Part shown: in pieces, positions 1 to 8,700 of the stretch
How the letters are laid out: every line of letters starts with the position of its first letter
Position numbering within the stretch: position 1 is the first letter of the stretch
From: Nocardia brasiliensis ATCC 700358
GTDB taxonomy: Bacteria > Actinomycetota > Actinomycetes > Mycobacteriales > Mycobacteriaceae
NCBI RefSeq assembly: GCF_000250675.2
Contig: NC_018681.1
Coordinates: 8,680,001 to 8,744,000 of the forward strand
Direction: 5' to 3'
Length of the DNA: 64,000 bases
Translations under genes and position numbers: made by a program
Notes under the pieces: model-generated
Told to the model about the DNA's origin: nothing
The model's database searches: none
The model's input: only the letters and a program-made list of their open reading frames with translations

Positions 1-89
1 ACCTCGGCATCAAGAACCTCGACGGCATCGGCAAGGAAAGCCGGGCGCTTGGCGTCGTCGAGCAGGGATTCAGACAGTGCTGCAACCAC
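1..89 (-). CDS. Conserved actinobacterial protein, N-terminal fragment (DUF6918-like)
   Basis: This is the start of a gene that runs off the left edge; 29 complete codons are visible. It opens at a GTG preceded by GGAGG, nine bases upstream. The visible peptide carries ESLLDDAKRPAFLADAVEVL, an alanine- and aspartate-rich helix that resembles the N-terminus of a small conserved actinobacterial family of unknown function (DUF6918-like, from memory). No catalytic motif is visible and no function is proposed. Confidence 0.6.
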   Translation of the reverse strand, partial: MVAALSESLLDDAKRPAFLADAVEVLDAE

Positions 90-233
90 TTTCAGGTTCC
101 TCCGGAATAGGTTTCGATGAACGAGCGACCGCAACTATACGCACCGCCGCGCGGCTGGTCGCGGCACTCACCCGCTAACGAGTCGCGTCCCAAACGTGGT
201 CTGCGCCACGGAAAATACAGACCGGGCGGTCGC
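90..233. promoter_or_regulatory. Intergenic region with a possible promoter for the leftmost gene
   Basis: No gene is seen here. On the minus strand a TATAGT hexamer lies at 139-134, about 45 bases before the GTG at 89, and could be a -10 element, but no convincing -35 box is present. A 10-base inverted repeat (GAGCGACCGC near 124, its complement near 226) spans the region; its meaning is unclear. Confidence 0.3.
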
Positions 234-890
234 TCATGGCTGCCACGGCAGCAATTGCACCATCAAACCTTCGCAGTCGGCGAGCACATTGCCCTGCTCA
301 TCGAGCAATTCGGCGGTGATGAACGTCTTGCGCCCCTCGGTCCGGTCGACCCGGCCGCGCACGGTCAGCGGTGTCTCCAGCGGAGTGATCTTGCGGTAAT
401 TCACATGGAGATACGCGGTGCGACTGATCGGGCGTCCGGCGTAGTGCACGATCATGCCGAGCAGATCGTCGAACAGCAGCGGCAGCACACCGCCGTGCGC
501 CGCGCCGTTGCCGCCGAGATGGAAGCGGCGGAACTCGCCCGCCATCCGGATGCCGTCCGGCCCTGCCTCGAGCACCCGCCACGGCAGCAGCAAAAGGCTG
601 CCGCGTCCCGGCAATTCGACGGCGCGGCCCGCGGGGCCTTGCAATTCCGGGGCACGGTAGGGCTCCAGCAGTGCGACGAGCTCTTCGGCCTTGGCGAGCG
701 CGGCCCCGAACACCTCGTCCGGCGCGTCCACGGAAACGGCGAGGTCCTGCAGCGTCCGCATCGCCTCGACGAACGGGCCGAAATTGCGCCCGATCTTCGC
801 GCGGGAGACCTTGGGAAATCCCCCGTGCTTCTCGTACCGGGACTCGTCCACCGCGCTGCGGTCGATAACCGGTTTCACTCCCTCAGTCAT
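234..890 (-). CDS. PaaI-family hotdog-fold thioesterase
   Basis: A 218-residue protein likely to hydrolyse an acyl-CoA thioester in the cytoplasm. The C-terminal two thirds (about residues 100-215) has the hotdog signature, with NGAAHGGVLPLLFDDLLG around residue 130, where the hotdog helix and catalytic region normally sit. The first 90 residues are a helical extension. The gene is divergent from menB, which raises the possibility of a link to DHNA-CoA hydrolysis in menaquinone synthesis, but that is inference from position. The ATG directly follows a TATGGT -10 box and six bases, so the mRNA is probably leaderless. Substrate is unknown. Confidence 0.85.
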   Translation of the reverse strand: MTEGVKPVIDRSAVDESRYEKHGGFPKVSRAKIGRNFGPFVEAMRTLQDLAVSVDAPDEVFGAALAKAEELVALLEPYRAPELQGPAGRAVELPGRGSLLLLPWRVLEAGPDGIRMAGEFRRFHLGGNGAAHGGVLPLLFDDLLGMIVHYAGRPISRTAYLHVNYRKITPLETPLTVRGRVDRTEGRKTFITAELLDEQGNVLADCEGLMVQLLPWQP

Positions 891-896
891 ATACGC

Positions 897-924
897 ACCA
901 TAACCGTCTTTTTTACACCGTCAA
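897..924 (-). promoter_or_regulatory. Promoter of the PaaI thioesterase, leaderless type
   Basis: On the minus strand TTGACG (924-919), a 16-base spacer containing an A6 run, and TATGGT (902-897) form the best promoter match in the window. Only six bases separate the -10 box from the ATG at 890, placing transcription start at or next to the start codon. Confidence 0.65.
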
Positions 925-974
925 GTCGAAGCTGGGGCGCAGGCCGGTCCGGCCCGAGGGCAATAATCACTGGC

Positions 975-1868
975 GTGACGTTCAATCCGAAGTTGTGGCG
1001 GCCCGTCCCCGGGTTCGAGAATCTGACCGACATCACCTATCACCGGCACGTCGAGCAGGGCACCGTCCGGGTCGCCTTCGACCGTCCGGAGGTGCGCAAC
1101 GCGTTCCGCCCGCACACGGTCGACGAACTCTATCGGGCGCTCGATCACGCGCGGATGACCCCGGATGTCGGCGCCGTGCTGCTCACCGGCAACGGGCCGA
1201 GCCCCAAGGACGGCGGCTGGGCGTTCTGCTCCGGCGGCGATCAGCGCATCCGCGGCCGCAACGGTTACCAGTACGCCAGCGGTGACACCGCGGACACCGT
1301 CGACCAGGCGCGGGCGGGCCGGTTGCACATCCTCGAGGTGCAGCGGCTGATCCGGTTCATGCCGAAAGTTGTGATCGCCCTGGTGAACGGCTGGGCCGCG
1401 GGCGGCGGGCACAGCCTGCACGTGGTCTGTGACCTCACCCTGGCCAGCCGCGAGCACGCCCGGTTCAAGCAGACCGACGCCGATGTCGGCAGCTTCGACG
1501 GTGGCTACGGCAGCGCCTACCTCGCGAAGATGGTCGGCCAGAAGTTCGCCAGGGAGATCTTCTTCCTCGGCCGCCCGTACACCGCCGAGGAGATGCACCA
1601 GATGGGTGCGGTGAACAAGGTGGTCGACCACGCCGAACTGGAAGACGTCGCGCTGGAGTGGACCGCCGACATCAACGGCAAATCCCCGCAGGCGCAACGC
1701 ATGCTGAAGTACGCGTTCAACCTGCTCGACGACGGGCTGGTGGGCCAGCAGCTGTTCGCGGGCGAAGCGACCCGGATGGCGTACATGACCGACGAGGCCG
1801 TCGAGGGCCGCGACTCGTTCCTGGAGAAGCGCAAGCCCGACTGGACCCCCTACCCCTGGTACTTCTGA
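975..1868 (+). CDS. menB: 1,4-dihydroxy-2-naphthoyl-CoA synthase MenB
   Basis: Crotonase-fold enzyme that closes the second ring of menaquinone by converting o-succinylbenzoyl-CoA to DHNA-CoA. At 297 residues it has MenB length. Visible family marks are CSGGDQ (85-90), the oxyanion-hole loop GWAAGGGHS (139-147), GSFDGGYGS with the catalytic Asp at about 175, and the C-terminal PYPWYF that closes the neighbouring active site. The open frame continues 858 bases upstream, but that part is antisense to the thioesterase gene, so the GTG at 975 is chosen. AATAAT lies seven bases before it and no Shine-Dalgarno is seen, suggesting a leaderless message. Confidence 0.95.
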   Translation: MTFNPKLWRPVPGFENLTDITYHRHVEQGTVRVAFDRPEVRNAFRPHTVDELYRALDHARMTPDVGAVLLTGNGPSPKDGGWAFCSGGDQRIRGRNGYQYASGDTADTVDQARAGRLHILEVQRLIRFMPKVVIALVNGWAAGGGHSLHVVCDLTLASREHARFKQTDADVGSFDGGYGSAYLAKMVGQKFAREIFFLGRPYTAEEMHQMGAVNKVVDHAELEDVALEWTADINGKSPQAQRMLKYAFNLLDDGLVGQQLFAGEATRMAYMTDEAVEGRDSFLEKRKPDWTPYPWYF

Positions 1869-1869
1869 C

Positions 1870-2262
1870 ATGGAGATCCTGAACAGCAGAATCCTGCTGC
1901 GCCCCGCCGACTACGACACCACGCTCACGTTCTACCGCGACGGACTCGGTCTCGCGATCTCACGGGAGTATCCGGGCGGCACGGTCTTCTTCGCGGGCCA
2001 GTCGCTGGTCGAGGTGGCCGCGCACGGCGGCTCGGGCGAGGCCTCGCGGTTCGAAGGGGCGCTCTGGTTGCAGGTGCGCGACGTGTCGGACGCGGCGGCG
2101 GAACTCGCGCTCAAGGGCATCCCGATCGACAAGGCCCCCGCCGAACAGCCCTGGGGGTTGATCGAAATGTGGCTGCGCGACCCGGACGGGGTGCCGATCG
2201 TGCTCGTCGAGGTGCCGGCCGAACATCCGATCCGCCGGGATGCCCGCTGGTCAGCGGACTGA
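1870..2262 (+). CDS. VOC-family (glyoxalase/bleomycin-resistance fold) protein
   Basis: A 130-residue single-domain protein of the vicinal oxygen chelate superfamily. It begins with the paired beta-alpha-beta pattern (RPADYDTTLTFYRDGLGL), has EVAAHGG mid-protein and ends with MWLRDPDGVPIVLVEVP, the typical closing strand with a metal-ligand Glu. The ATG is one base after the menB stop, so the two are cotranscribed and probably translationally coupled. The substrate cannot be told; enzymes of this fold include dioxygenases, isomerases and drug-binding proteins. Confidence 0.8.
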   Translation: MEILNSRILLRPADYDTTLTFYRDGLGLAISREYPGGTVFFAGQSLVEVAAHGGSGEASRFEGALWLQVRDVSDAAAELALKGIPIDKAPAEQPWGLIEMWLRDPDGVPIVLVEVPAEHPIRRDARWSAD

Positions 2263-2522
2263 ACACCGGTCCGCTTTGTTCCAAATGGGCACATCGAGTT
2301 GCCAAGGAGTGCCTCGGCGAGGACGATAGCGCTCGGATGGCCCCCGACCGCCGTTGTTTGGCCCGGCCGCCGTGTGAACCCGTCCGACGAGTGAATCGCA
2401 GTCCGCATGCCTGGCGAACCTGAGCCCCATTTCTTGGGGGCGGCCGAACACGTCTCGCGCCGCCCCGGCAAACCGACCACCCGTTCCGCGTTCGGCGACG
2501 CGGTCATGACACGATCCCTACC
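2263..2522. other. Intergenic region, no gene seen
   Basis: About 260 bases between the VOC gene and the menE leader ORF. No coding frame has convincing codon bias. A weak GCCC/GGGC hairpin around 2424-2441 might end the menB message. The stretch just before 2523 (CACGAT, seven bases before the GTG) could be a poor -10 element for the downstream unit. Confidence 0.4.
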
Positions 2523-2627
2523 GTGAGCGAGCGCAGTGAGCGGGCCGAGGGCACAGCGCCTCTGGGCACGAGGGGGTCGAGCATCGAGGTGCCGGGGGCC
2601 GTCGAGGCAGGTGAGGTGGGGTCGTGA
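2523..2627 (+). CDS. SERSER micro-ORF overlapping the menE start
   Basis: A 34-codon ORF beginning VSERSERAEG. Its stop TGA overlaps the menE GTG as GTGA, the layout used for termination-reinitiation coupling. The repeated GAGCGAGCGCAGTGAGCG block at its start recurs, with small changes, in the micro-ORF ahead of hemA at 34052-34132. The peptide has no membrane segment or recognised motif. It may be a translated leader rather than a functional protein. menE also has its own Shine-Dalgarno (GAGG, seven bases before its GTG), so coupling is plausible but not required. Confidence 0.45.
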   Translation: MSERSERAEGTAPLGTRGSSIEVPGAVEAGEVGS

Positions 2628-3781
2628 GGACGCTCCGGACTTTGCCGATGCCCACCGGTTCCGGTGCGGGTGACGTCCTGCCGCACCTGCGAGAAGCGTT
2701 GGAGGGCAACGGGCCCGCGTGGCTGCCGATCCCGACCAGCGACCGCAGAGAAGCCCGGCGGCTGAGCGACGCGCTCTCGCCCGGCGAGACGATCGATGAC
2801 GAGGTCGCCCTCGTGGTGACCACCTCCGGCACCACCGGCGTGCCGAAGGGCGCGATGCTCAGCGCCGCCGCGCTGCGGGCCAGCGGCACCGCCACCCACG
2901 ATCGGCTCGGCGGACCGGGTAGCTGGCTGCTGGCGCTGCCGACCCATCACATCGCGGGCATCCAGGTGCTGTTGCGCAGCATCCTGGCGGGCACCCAGCC
3001 CACCATCCTCGACGTGTCCGGCGGCTTCCTGCCGGAGGCGCTGGCCGGTGCGGTGTCGAGCATGCGTGGCGAGCGCCGCTATACCGCGCTGGTGCCGACC
3101 CAGCTGATCAAGGCCCTGGACGCCCCCGGCGCCGCGGCGGCGCTGGCCGAGCTCGACGGAGTCCTGGTCGGCGGCGCCGCCACCCCGCTACCCGTCTACG
3201 AGCGCGCGAAAGCGGCGGGCATCAACGTCGTGCGCACCTACGGCATGAGCGAGACGTGCGGCGGCTGCGTGTACGACGGCGTGCCGCTGGACGGCACCGA
3301 GGTGCGCATCGAGGACGGCCGGGTCGTGCTCGGCGGCACGATGATCGCGTCGGGCTACCGCGGCCAGCCCGATCACCCGGCGTTCGACGAACCGGGCTGG
3401 TTCCGCACCGAGGACGCGGGCGTCTTCGACGACGGCAGGCTGCGGATCACCGGCCGGCTCGACGAGGCGATCATGACCGGCGGTCTGCTGGTGATCCCGC
3501 AGGTGGTCGAGGCCGTGCTGATGACCCATCCCGCGGTCCGGGAATGCGTCGTGCTCGGCCTGCCGGACGAGCGGCTCGGCCAGCGAGTCGCCGTGGTTGT
3601 GGTGCCCGCGGCCGGCGCGGTGCCGACGCTGGACGAGCTGCGCGAGCACGTGGTGGCCGAACTGGATGCCATCGCGGCCCCGCGCGAACTCGGCATCATC
3701 GACGAGATCCCGTTACGCGGCCCCGGCAAGCCGGACCGCAACACGCTGCGCAAGCAGTTGCTCGCCGACTCCGCGCACTAG
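2624..3781 (+). CDS. menE: o-Succinylbenzoate-CoA ligase MenE
   Basis: Adenylate-forming enzyme that activates o-succinylbenzoate with ATP and CoA, giving the substrate of MenB. The 385-residue protein is short for the superfamily, as in other actinobacterial MenE. It shows the P-loop TSGTTGVPKG (67-76), RTYGMSETCG around 207 for adenine binding, and the hinge region GWFRTEDAGVFDDGRLRITG, followed by the C-terminal lid with the conserved Lys in GPGKPDRN. The GTG start is preceded by GAGG at good spacing and overlaps the micro-ORF stop. It lies two genes from menB on the same strand. Confidence 0.93.
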   Translation: MRTLRTLPMPTGSGAGDVLPHLREALEGNGPAWLPIPTSDRREARRLSDALSPGETIDDEVALVVTTSGTTGVPKGAMLSAAALRASGTATHDRLGGPGSWLLALPTHHIAGIQVLLRSILAGTQPTILDVSGGFLPEALAGAVSSMRGERRYTALVPTQLIKALDAPGAAAALAELDGVLVGGAATPLPVYERAKAAGINVVRTYGMSETCGGCVYDGVPLDGTEVRIEDGRVVLGGTMIASGYRGQPDHPAFDEPGWFRTEDAGVFDDGRLRITGRLDEAIMTGGLLVIPQVVEAVLMTHPAVRECVVLGLPDERLGQRVAVVVVPAAGAVPTLDELREHVVAELDAIAAPRELGIIDEIPLRGPGKPDRNTLRKQLLADSAH

Positions 3782-3852
3782 CCGGGCCCCGCAAGCGGTC
3801 GCGCCATCGCGACGCAAGGGCGGTGCAAGAGGCGGGCCGCAGAGTCATCCCC

Positions 3853-4836
3853 ATGACTTCTTTCACACCCACTTCAGCACTCGCCGTGGAGGCGGACGGG
3901 CTGGTCAAGGTGTTCGGGGAACAGCGTGCCGTCGACGGCGTGAGCCTGGCGGTGCCGCAGGGCTCGGTGTACGGCGTGCTCGGACCGAACGGCGCGGGCA
4001 AGACCACGACCATCAAGATGCTCGCCACTCTGCTTCGCCTGGACGGCGGCAGCGCCCGCATCTTCGGCCACGACGTGGTCGCCGAACCGACGGCCGTCCG
4101 GTCGCTGGTCGGCGTCACCGGGCAGTACGCCTCGGTCGACGAGGATCTGTCCGCCACCGAGAACCTGATCCTGTTCTCCCGCCTGCTCGGCCTGAGCCGC
4201 GCCGCGGCCCGGCGCAAGTCGGTCGAGCTGCTCGAGGAGTTCGATCTCGTGGCGGCGGCGACCAAACCGCTCAAGAACTTCTCCGGCGGCATGCGCCGGC
4301 GCCTGGATCTGGCGGCCAGCCTGATCGCGACCCCGCCGCTGCTGTTCCTCGACGAGCCGACCACCGGCCTGGACCCGCGCACCCGCGCCCAGATGTGGGA
4401 CACCATCCGCAGGCTGGTCCGCGAGGGCGCCACGGTGCTGCTCACCACGCAGTACCTGGACGAGGCCGACCAGCTGGCCGACCGGATCGCGGTGATCGAT
4501 CACGGCAAGGTGATCGCCGACGGCACCGCCGACGAACTGAAGGCCTCGGTCGGTGGTTCCTCATTGCACTTGACGCTGGCCGATCGAAGCCAGCTCGACG
4601 AGGCTCGCCGGGTGGTCGGTGACTTCCTCGGCGCCGAGGCCACGATCACGCCCGAGGCGGGCCGGCTCACCGCACCGCTGCGCGACGCCGGCGTAACCGC
4701 CGATCTGCTGATCCGCCTGCGCGAGTGGGAGATCGGGATCGACGAGATCACGGTCAGCAAGCCGAGCCTCGACGAGGTCTTCCTCACCATCACCGGCCGT
4801 CCGGCCGACGACGACGACGAAAGGAGCGCGGCATGA
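3853..4836 (+). CDS. ABC exporter ATP-binding protein, DrrA type
   Basis: A 327-residue nucleotide-binding subunit of a two-gene exporter. Walker A GPNGAGKTT is at 44-52, the signature FSGGMRRR near 146, Walker B LLFLDEPTTGLDP near 165 and the switch His is replaced by Gln in LLTTQYLDEAD, as in other DrrA-type proteins. The C-terminal extension (about 240-327, ending in a DDDDER tail) is the domain found in daunorubicin-resistance ATPases. The frame is open further upstream but overlaps menE; the ATG at 3853 fits the family start. It overlaps the permease gene by ATGA. Confidence 0.92.
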   Translation: MTSFTPTSALAVEADGLVKVFGEQRAVDGVSLAVPQGSVYGVLGPNGAGKTTTIKMLATLLRLDGGSARIFGHDVVAEPTAVRSLVGVTGQYASVDEDLSATENLILFSRLLGLSRAAARRKSVELLEEFDLVAAATKPLKNFSGGMRRRLDLAASLIATPPLLFLDEPTTGLDPRTRAQMWDTIRRLVREGATVLLTTQYLDEADQLADRIAVIDHGKVIADGTADELKASVGGSSLHLTLADRSQLDEARRVVGDFLGAEATITPEAGRLTAPLRDAGVTADLLIRLREWEIGIDEITVSKPSLDEVFLTITGRPADDDDERSAA

Positions 4837-5669
4837 CGACGCTCACCGCCCCCTCCCCCGCGCGCCATGCGGCGCCGCTGCGAATCCCCGAGGTCAGCAA
4901 CCACATCGGGCTGCGCCAAGCGGTATCGACCTCGCTGACCATGGCCTACCGCGGTCTGCTGAAGATCAAGCACAACCCGGAACAACTGTTCGACGTGACG
5001 GTGCAGCCGATTCTGTTCACCGCGCTGTTCGCCTTCATCTTCGGCGGGGCGATCGGCGGGAACGTGCACGACTACCTGCCCGTGCTGATCCCCGGCATCT
5101 TGGTCCAGACGGTGATTTTGACCTCGGTCGTCACCGGCACCCAGCTGCGCGAGGATATGGACAAGGGCGTCTTCGACCGGTTCAAATCCCTGCCGATCGC
5201 GCGCATTTCGGCGCTGGCCGGCGCGCTGATCGCCGATATGGTGCGCTACACCATCGCCACGGTGCTCACCGTGATCGTCGGCCTCTGCCTCGGTTACCGT
5301 CCCGGCGGCGGTTTCGTCGGCGTCCTGGTCGCCGCGCTGGTGATCATCGTCTGCTCGTTCGCGGTCAGCTGGATCTGGGCGCTGGTCGGCGTCACCGGTA
5401 AGAGTGCCGCAGGCGTGCAAGGCATCTCGATGATGGTGATGTTCCCGCTGACCTTCATGTCCGGCGCGTTCGCGATGGTGAGCACCATGCCGGGCTGGCT
5501 GCAGGGACTCAACCACGCCAACCCGATCTACTACATGGTGAACACCTGCCGGGAGCTGATGAACGGCAACCAGTACACCGGCAACCTGGCCTGGTCGCTG
5601 CTCGGCTCGGCGCTGGTGATCGCCATCTTCGCGCCGCTCGCGGTCAAGGCGTACATGCGCCGGGCGTGA
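4833..5669 (+). CDS. ABC exporter permease, DrrB type (ABC-2 family)
   Basis: A 278-residue integral membrane subunit with about six hydrophobic segments. It carries the ABC-2 family region VLIPGILVQTVILTSVVTGTQLR followed by a cytoplasmic loop (EDMDKGVFDRFKSLP), the usual coupling segment for the ATPase. The start ATG overlaps the ATPase stop and has GGAG upstream, so the two are translated together. The pair probably exports a hydrophobic compound or lipid. It converges on an AfsR-like regulator, but no biosynthetic genes are nearby to name a substrate. Confidence 0.9.
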   Translation: MTTLTAPSPARHAAPLRIPEVSNHIGLRQAVSTSLTMAYRGLLKIKHNPEQLFDVTVQPILFTALFAFIFGGAIGGNVHDYLPVLIPGILVQTVILTSVVTGTQLREDMDKGVFDRFKSLPIARISALAGALIADMVRYTIATVLTVIVGLCLGYRPGGGFVGVLVAALVIIVCSFAVSWIWALVGVTGKSAAGVQGISMMVMFPLTFMSGAFAMVSTMPGWLQGLNHANPIYYMVNTCRELMNGNQYTGNLAWSLLGSALVIAIFAPLAVKAYMRRA

Positions 5670-5687
5670 GCACGGAACCCGATGCGG

Positions 5688-5734
5688 GACAACGCAACGC
5701 CGGACGGCCGCGGGCCGGTCGGCGTTGCGTTGTC
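5688..5734. terminator. Bidirectional hairpin terminator
   Basis: A perfect 14-base inverted repeat (5688-5701 GACAACGCAACGCC, 5721-5734 its complement) lies between the converging permease and AfsR-like genes. No U-run follows on either strand, so it is a U-less actinobacterial type of terminator. Confidence 0.75.
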
Positions 5735-5737
5735 GGA

Positions 5738-8700
5738 TCAGGGTGCTTTGGCCAGCTCACGCAAGATGGCCATGATGCGATCGGCCGAATCCCGGCGTCG
5801 CAGGCGGCTCAGCGCCGCCCTTGCCGCATCGAGCTGGTGCCCGCCGAGCCGCGCCCGCGCCAGCTCGGCGTGGGTGGCCCAGCACATCGACGGAAAGTCC
5901 TGGCGGCAGAACACGTTGGGCGCCAACGCGAGCAGGTCGGTGCCGCGCGCCGGATCCTGCTCGGTGGCGATCAGATAGGAGCCGACAGCGCAGGCGATGC
6001 CGCCGATCTGCGGCAGATCGGCGTACTGGGTCAGCATCGGCAACGTCTGCTCGATCAGCTGATCGACGAACTCGCCCGCGGTATCGAGCGCACCGTGCAG
6101 TACCCACGCGTCCAGGGCGGCCGCGCCGAGCATCAGCGAACCAGGGCCGGGACTGACGTCGGTGGACGGCCAGCCGTACAGTTCGAGCGCCCGGTCATAC
6201 CGCTGCAGGCCCTCCGCGACATCACCGCGGCTGAGCGATACCTCGGCCGCGCCCTGCATCACCGTGGCGAGCAGCCGGTTCGGGCCCGCCAGTCCGCTGT
6301 CGACGTCGGCGGCACGCAGGGCGAGCTCCAACTCCTGTTCGGCGCCTGCCTGCTCGCCCGCGCCGAGCAACGCCGCCACCAGCATGCTGCGGGTCTCGAT
6401 GGTGTCCTCGTAGGCGCCGAGGCGCACCAGCATCTCGAGCGAACGGCGGTAGTACGGCACGGCTTTCGCGTACTCGGCGATCTGCCCGTACACCTGGCCG
6501 AGGTGCCGGCACACCATCGCGGTGCTCCAGACGTTGTCGTGGCCGAAGATCTCGAGCGCGCGCACCGCGTCCAGCGTCGAACCGCGCACGTCGCCGAGGT
6601 TCTCCCGCATGTTCGCGCGCAGCAGCAGCGCGCTGGCCTTGGTCTCGGCATCCGGGGAGCGCACGGCGTGCGCGATCAGGCGGGCCAGGCCACGGCCATC
6701 GGCTCTGGTCAGCACGATGCCCGCGACGAAACTGTTGCTCGGGGTGAGTTCGGCTCCGCTGCGCAGCATTCGGCGCACCCGCAAGCGCAGGGCGGCCAGG
6801 TCCCGCGCGCTGCCGTTGCTGTAGGCGAGGTGCAGGAACATGGTCTGATAGCTGGTCAGCACCAGATCGGGCGGCGGCGCCTGCGGACCGCTCGCGTCGG
6901 GCTGCAGTCGAGCGATCCGCCATGCCCAGCCGACCACCTCCGCGTGCGAACCGCGCAGCATCCACAGCGCGGAGACGATCGGGAAGACGATGTAGGCGGT
7001 GTACGCGTCCTCCCGGTCGAGCGCGGCGCGCAGCGCGTCGAGCAGATTGTCCAGCTCGGCCGCCACCGACAACGCGAGCCACACCTGGTCGCCGGTGCGA
7101 TACCGGTCCGCGACGTCGAGGGCATACGTCCTGGCCCACAACAGCATTCGATCGGTCACCAGTTCGGCCTCGCCGGGCCAGGCGGCCAGCTGCTCCGCGC
7201 CGTACTCGCGCACCGTCTCCAGCATGCGGTAGCGGGTGCCGAGCATCTCGTCGTCGAGCACCGTCAGCAGCGACTGGTTCACCAGGCCGTCGACCGCCGC
7301 GGCGGCATCGTCGACGTCAGGTCCGGCGGCGACCAACTCGGCCGCCGCGAGCGTGAAACCCGCCGGGAATCGGCACAATCGGCGCAGGGCCGCCTGCTGC
7401 GGCGCGTCGAGCAGATTCCAGCTCCAGTCGATCACCGCGTGCAGCGTGCGATGTCGTTCCGGCGAACTCCGATCCCCGTGCCGCAGCAGGGCGAACCGAT
7501 CGGCCAGCCGCAGGGTGATCTCCTCGACGCTCAGCACCCGTACCCGCGCGGCCGCCAGCTCGATGGCCAGCGGCAGGCCGTCCAGCGTGTGGCACAGCTG
7601 TGCGACGACATCGGGATCGAGCCGGACCCCGGGCCGCACCGCCCTGGCCCGCGCCGCGAACAACTCGGTCGCGGGCGACCCGGTGGGGTCGATGGCCAAG
7701 GGCGGCAACGGATACACCGTCTCGGCCGTGATCATCAGCGGCGCCCGGCTCGTGGTCAGAACGGTCAGCCGATCCGCCACCCCGATCAGGTCGGCGACCA
7801 CCACGGCGACGGCCTCGATCACATGCTCACAGTTGTCGAGGATCAGCAGCATGGGCCGGGCGGCCACGGCCTCGCGCAGCCGCTGGCGGGCATCGATGCG
7901 CGGCCGCAACGTCGTGGTGTTGTACCCGACATCGCTCAGCCCGAGCGTCGCGCTGATCGCGGCCTCGATCTCGACCCTGGCGTCGGCGCCCTCCGCGCGG
8001 ACCGAGGCCAGCTCCACCAGCACCACCCGGTTGGCCGCCGCGGCGCGGGCTCCGACCTCGTTGGCGATCCGGGTCTTGCCCGCGCCACCTGGCCCGAGCA
8101 CCGTGATCACCCGGGACATGTGCAGCAGCGCGGCCAGCGCGCTCAGCTCCTCCGCCCGGCCGAGCAGTGCGTTGGGCGCGGCACGCAGGCCGATCGCCGC
8201 GGGCAAGGCGAATTCCGGCACATCGATATCACGGGCTACCGCGTCGACCGGCGGTCGGGCCGCGGCGATACCGTTGTGCCCCAGCGCTTCCCCGCGCAAA
8301 ATCGCGGTGTTCAGCTCGACCAAGGCCGGTCCGGGATCCGCGCCGAGTTGGTCGACCAGCCGAGTCCGGAACACGGCGAACGACTCCAGCGCCTCGTTCT
8401 GGTGACCGGTGAACGCGAGCAATCGCATCAGCGTGAGCTGCGCCGATTCGTCCAGCGGTGCGGCGCCCGCCCGATACCGCGCGAGCCGCAGCGCGCCCTC
8501 GAGATCGCCCGCGGATTCACGCGCCGCGAGTTCCAGCACGGTCAATTCGTCGAGCCGGGTCGTCGCCGCGGCGCAGAGTGCGTCGGCGACCTCGCCCGGC
8601 GGCAGATCACCGCCCGGTTCGCCCCGCCACAGCGCGCGGGCCTCGGCGATCAACGCCAAACAGGCCGCGTGATCGCCGGCGGTGCGGCGTTCGCGGGCCC

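Noticed and set aside
117..974. Long upstream extension of the menB frame (583 codons in all)
   Set aside because: It runs antisense to the PaaI thioesterase gene and its translation is low-complexity; MenB normally starts near 975.
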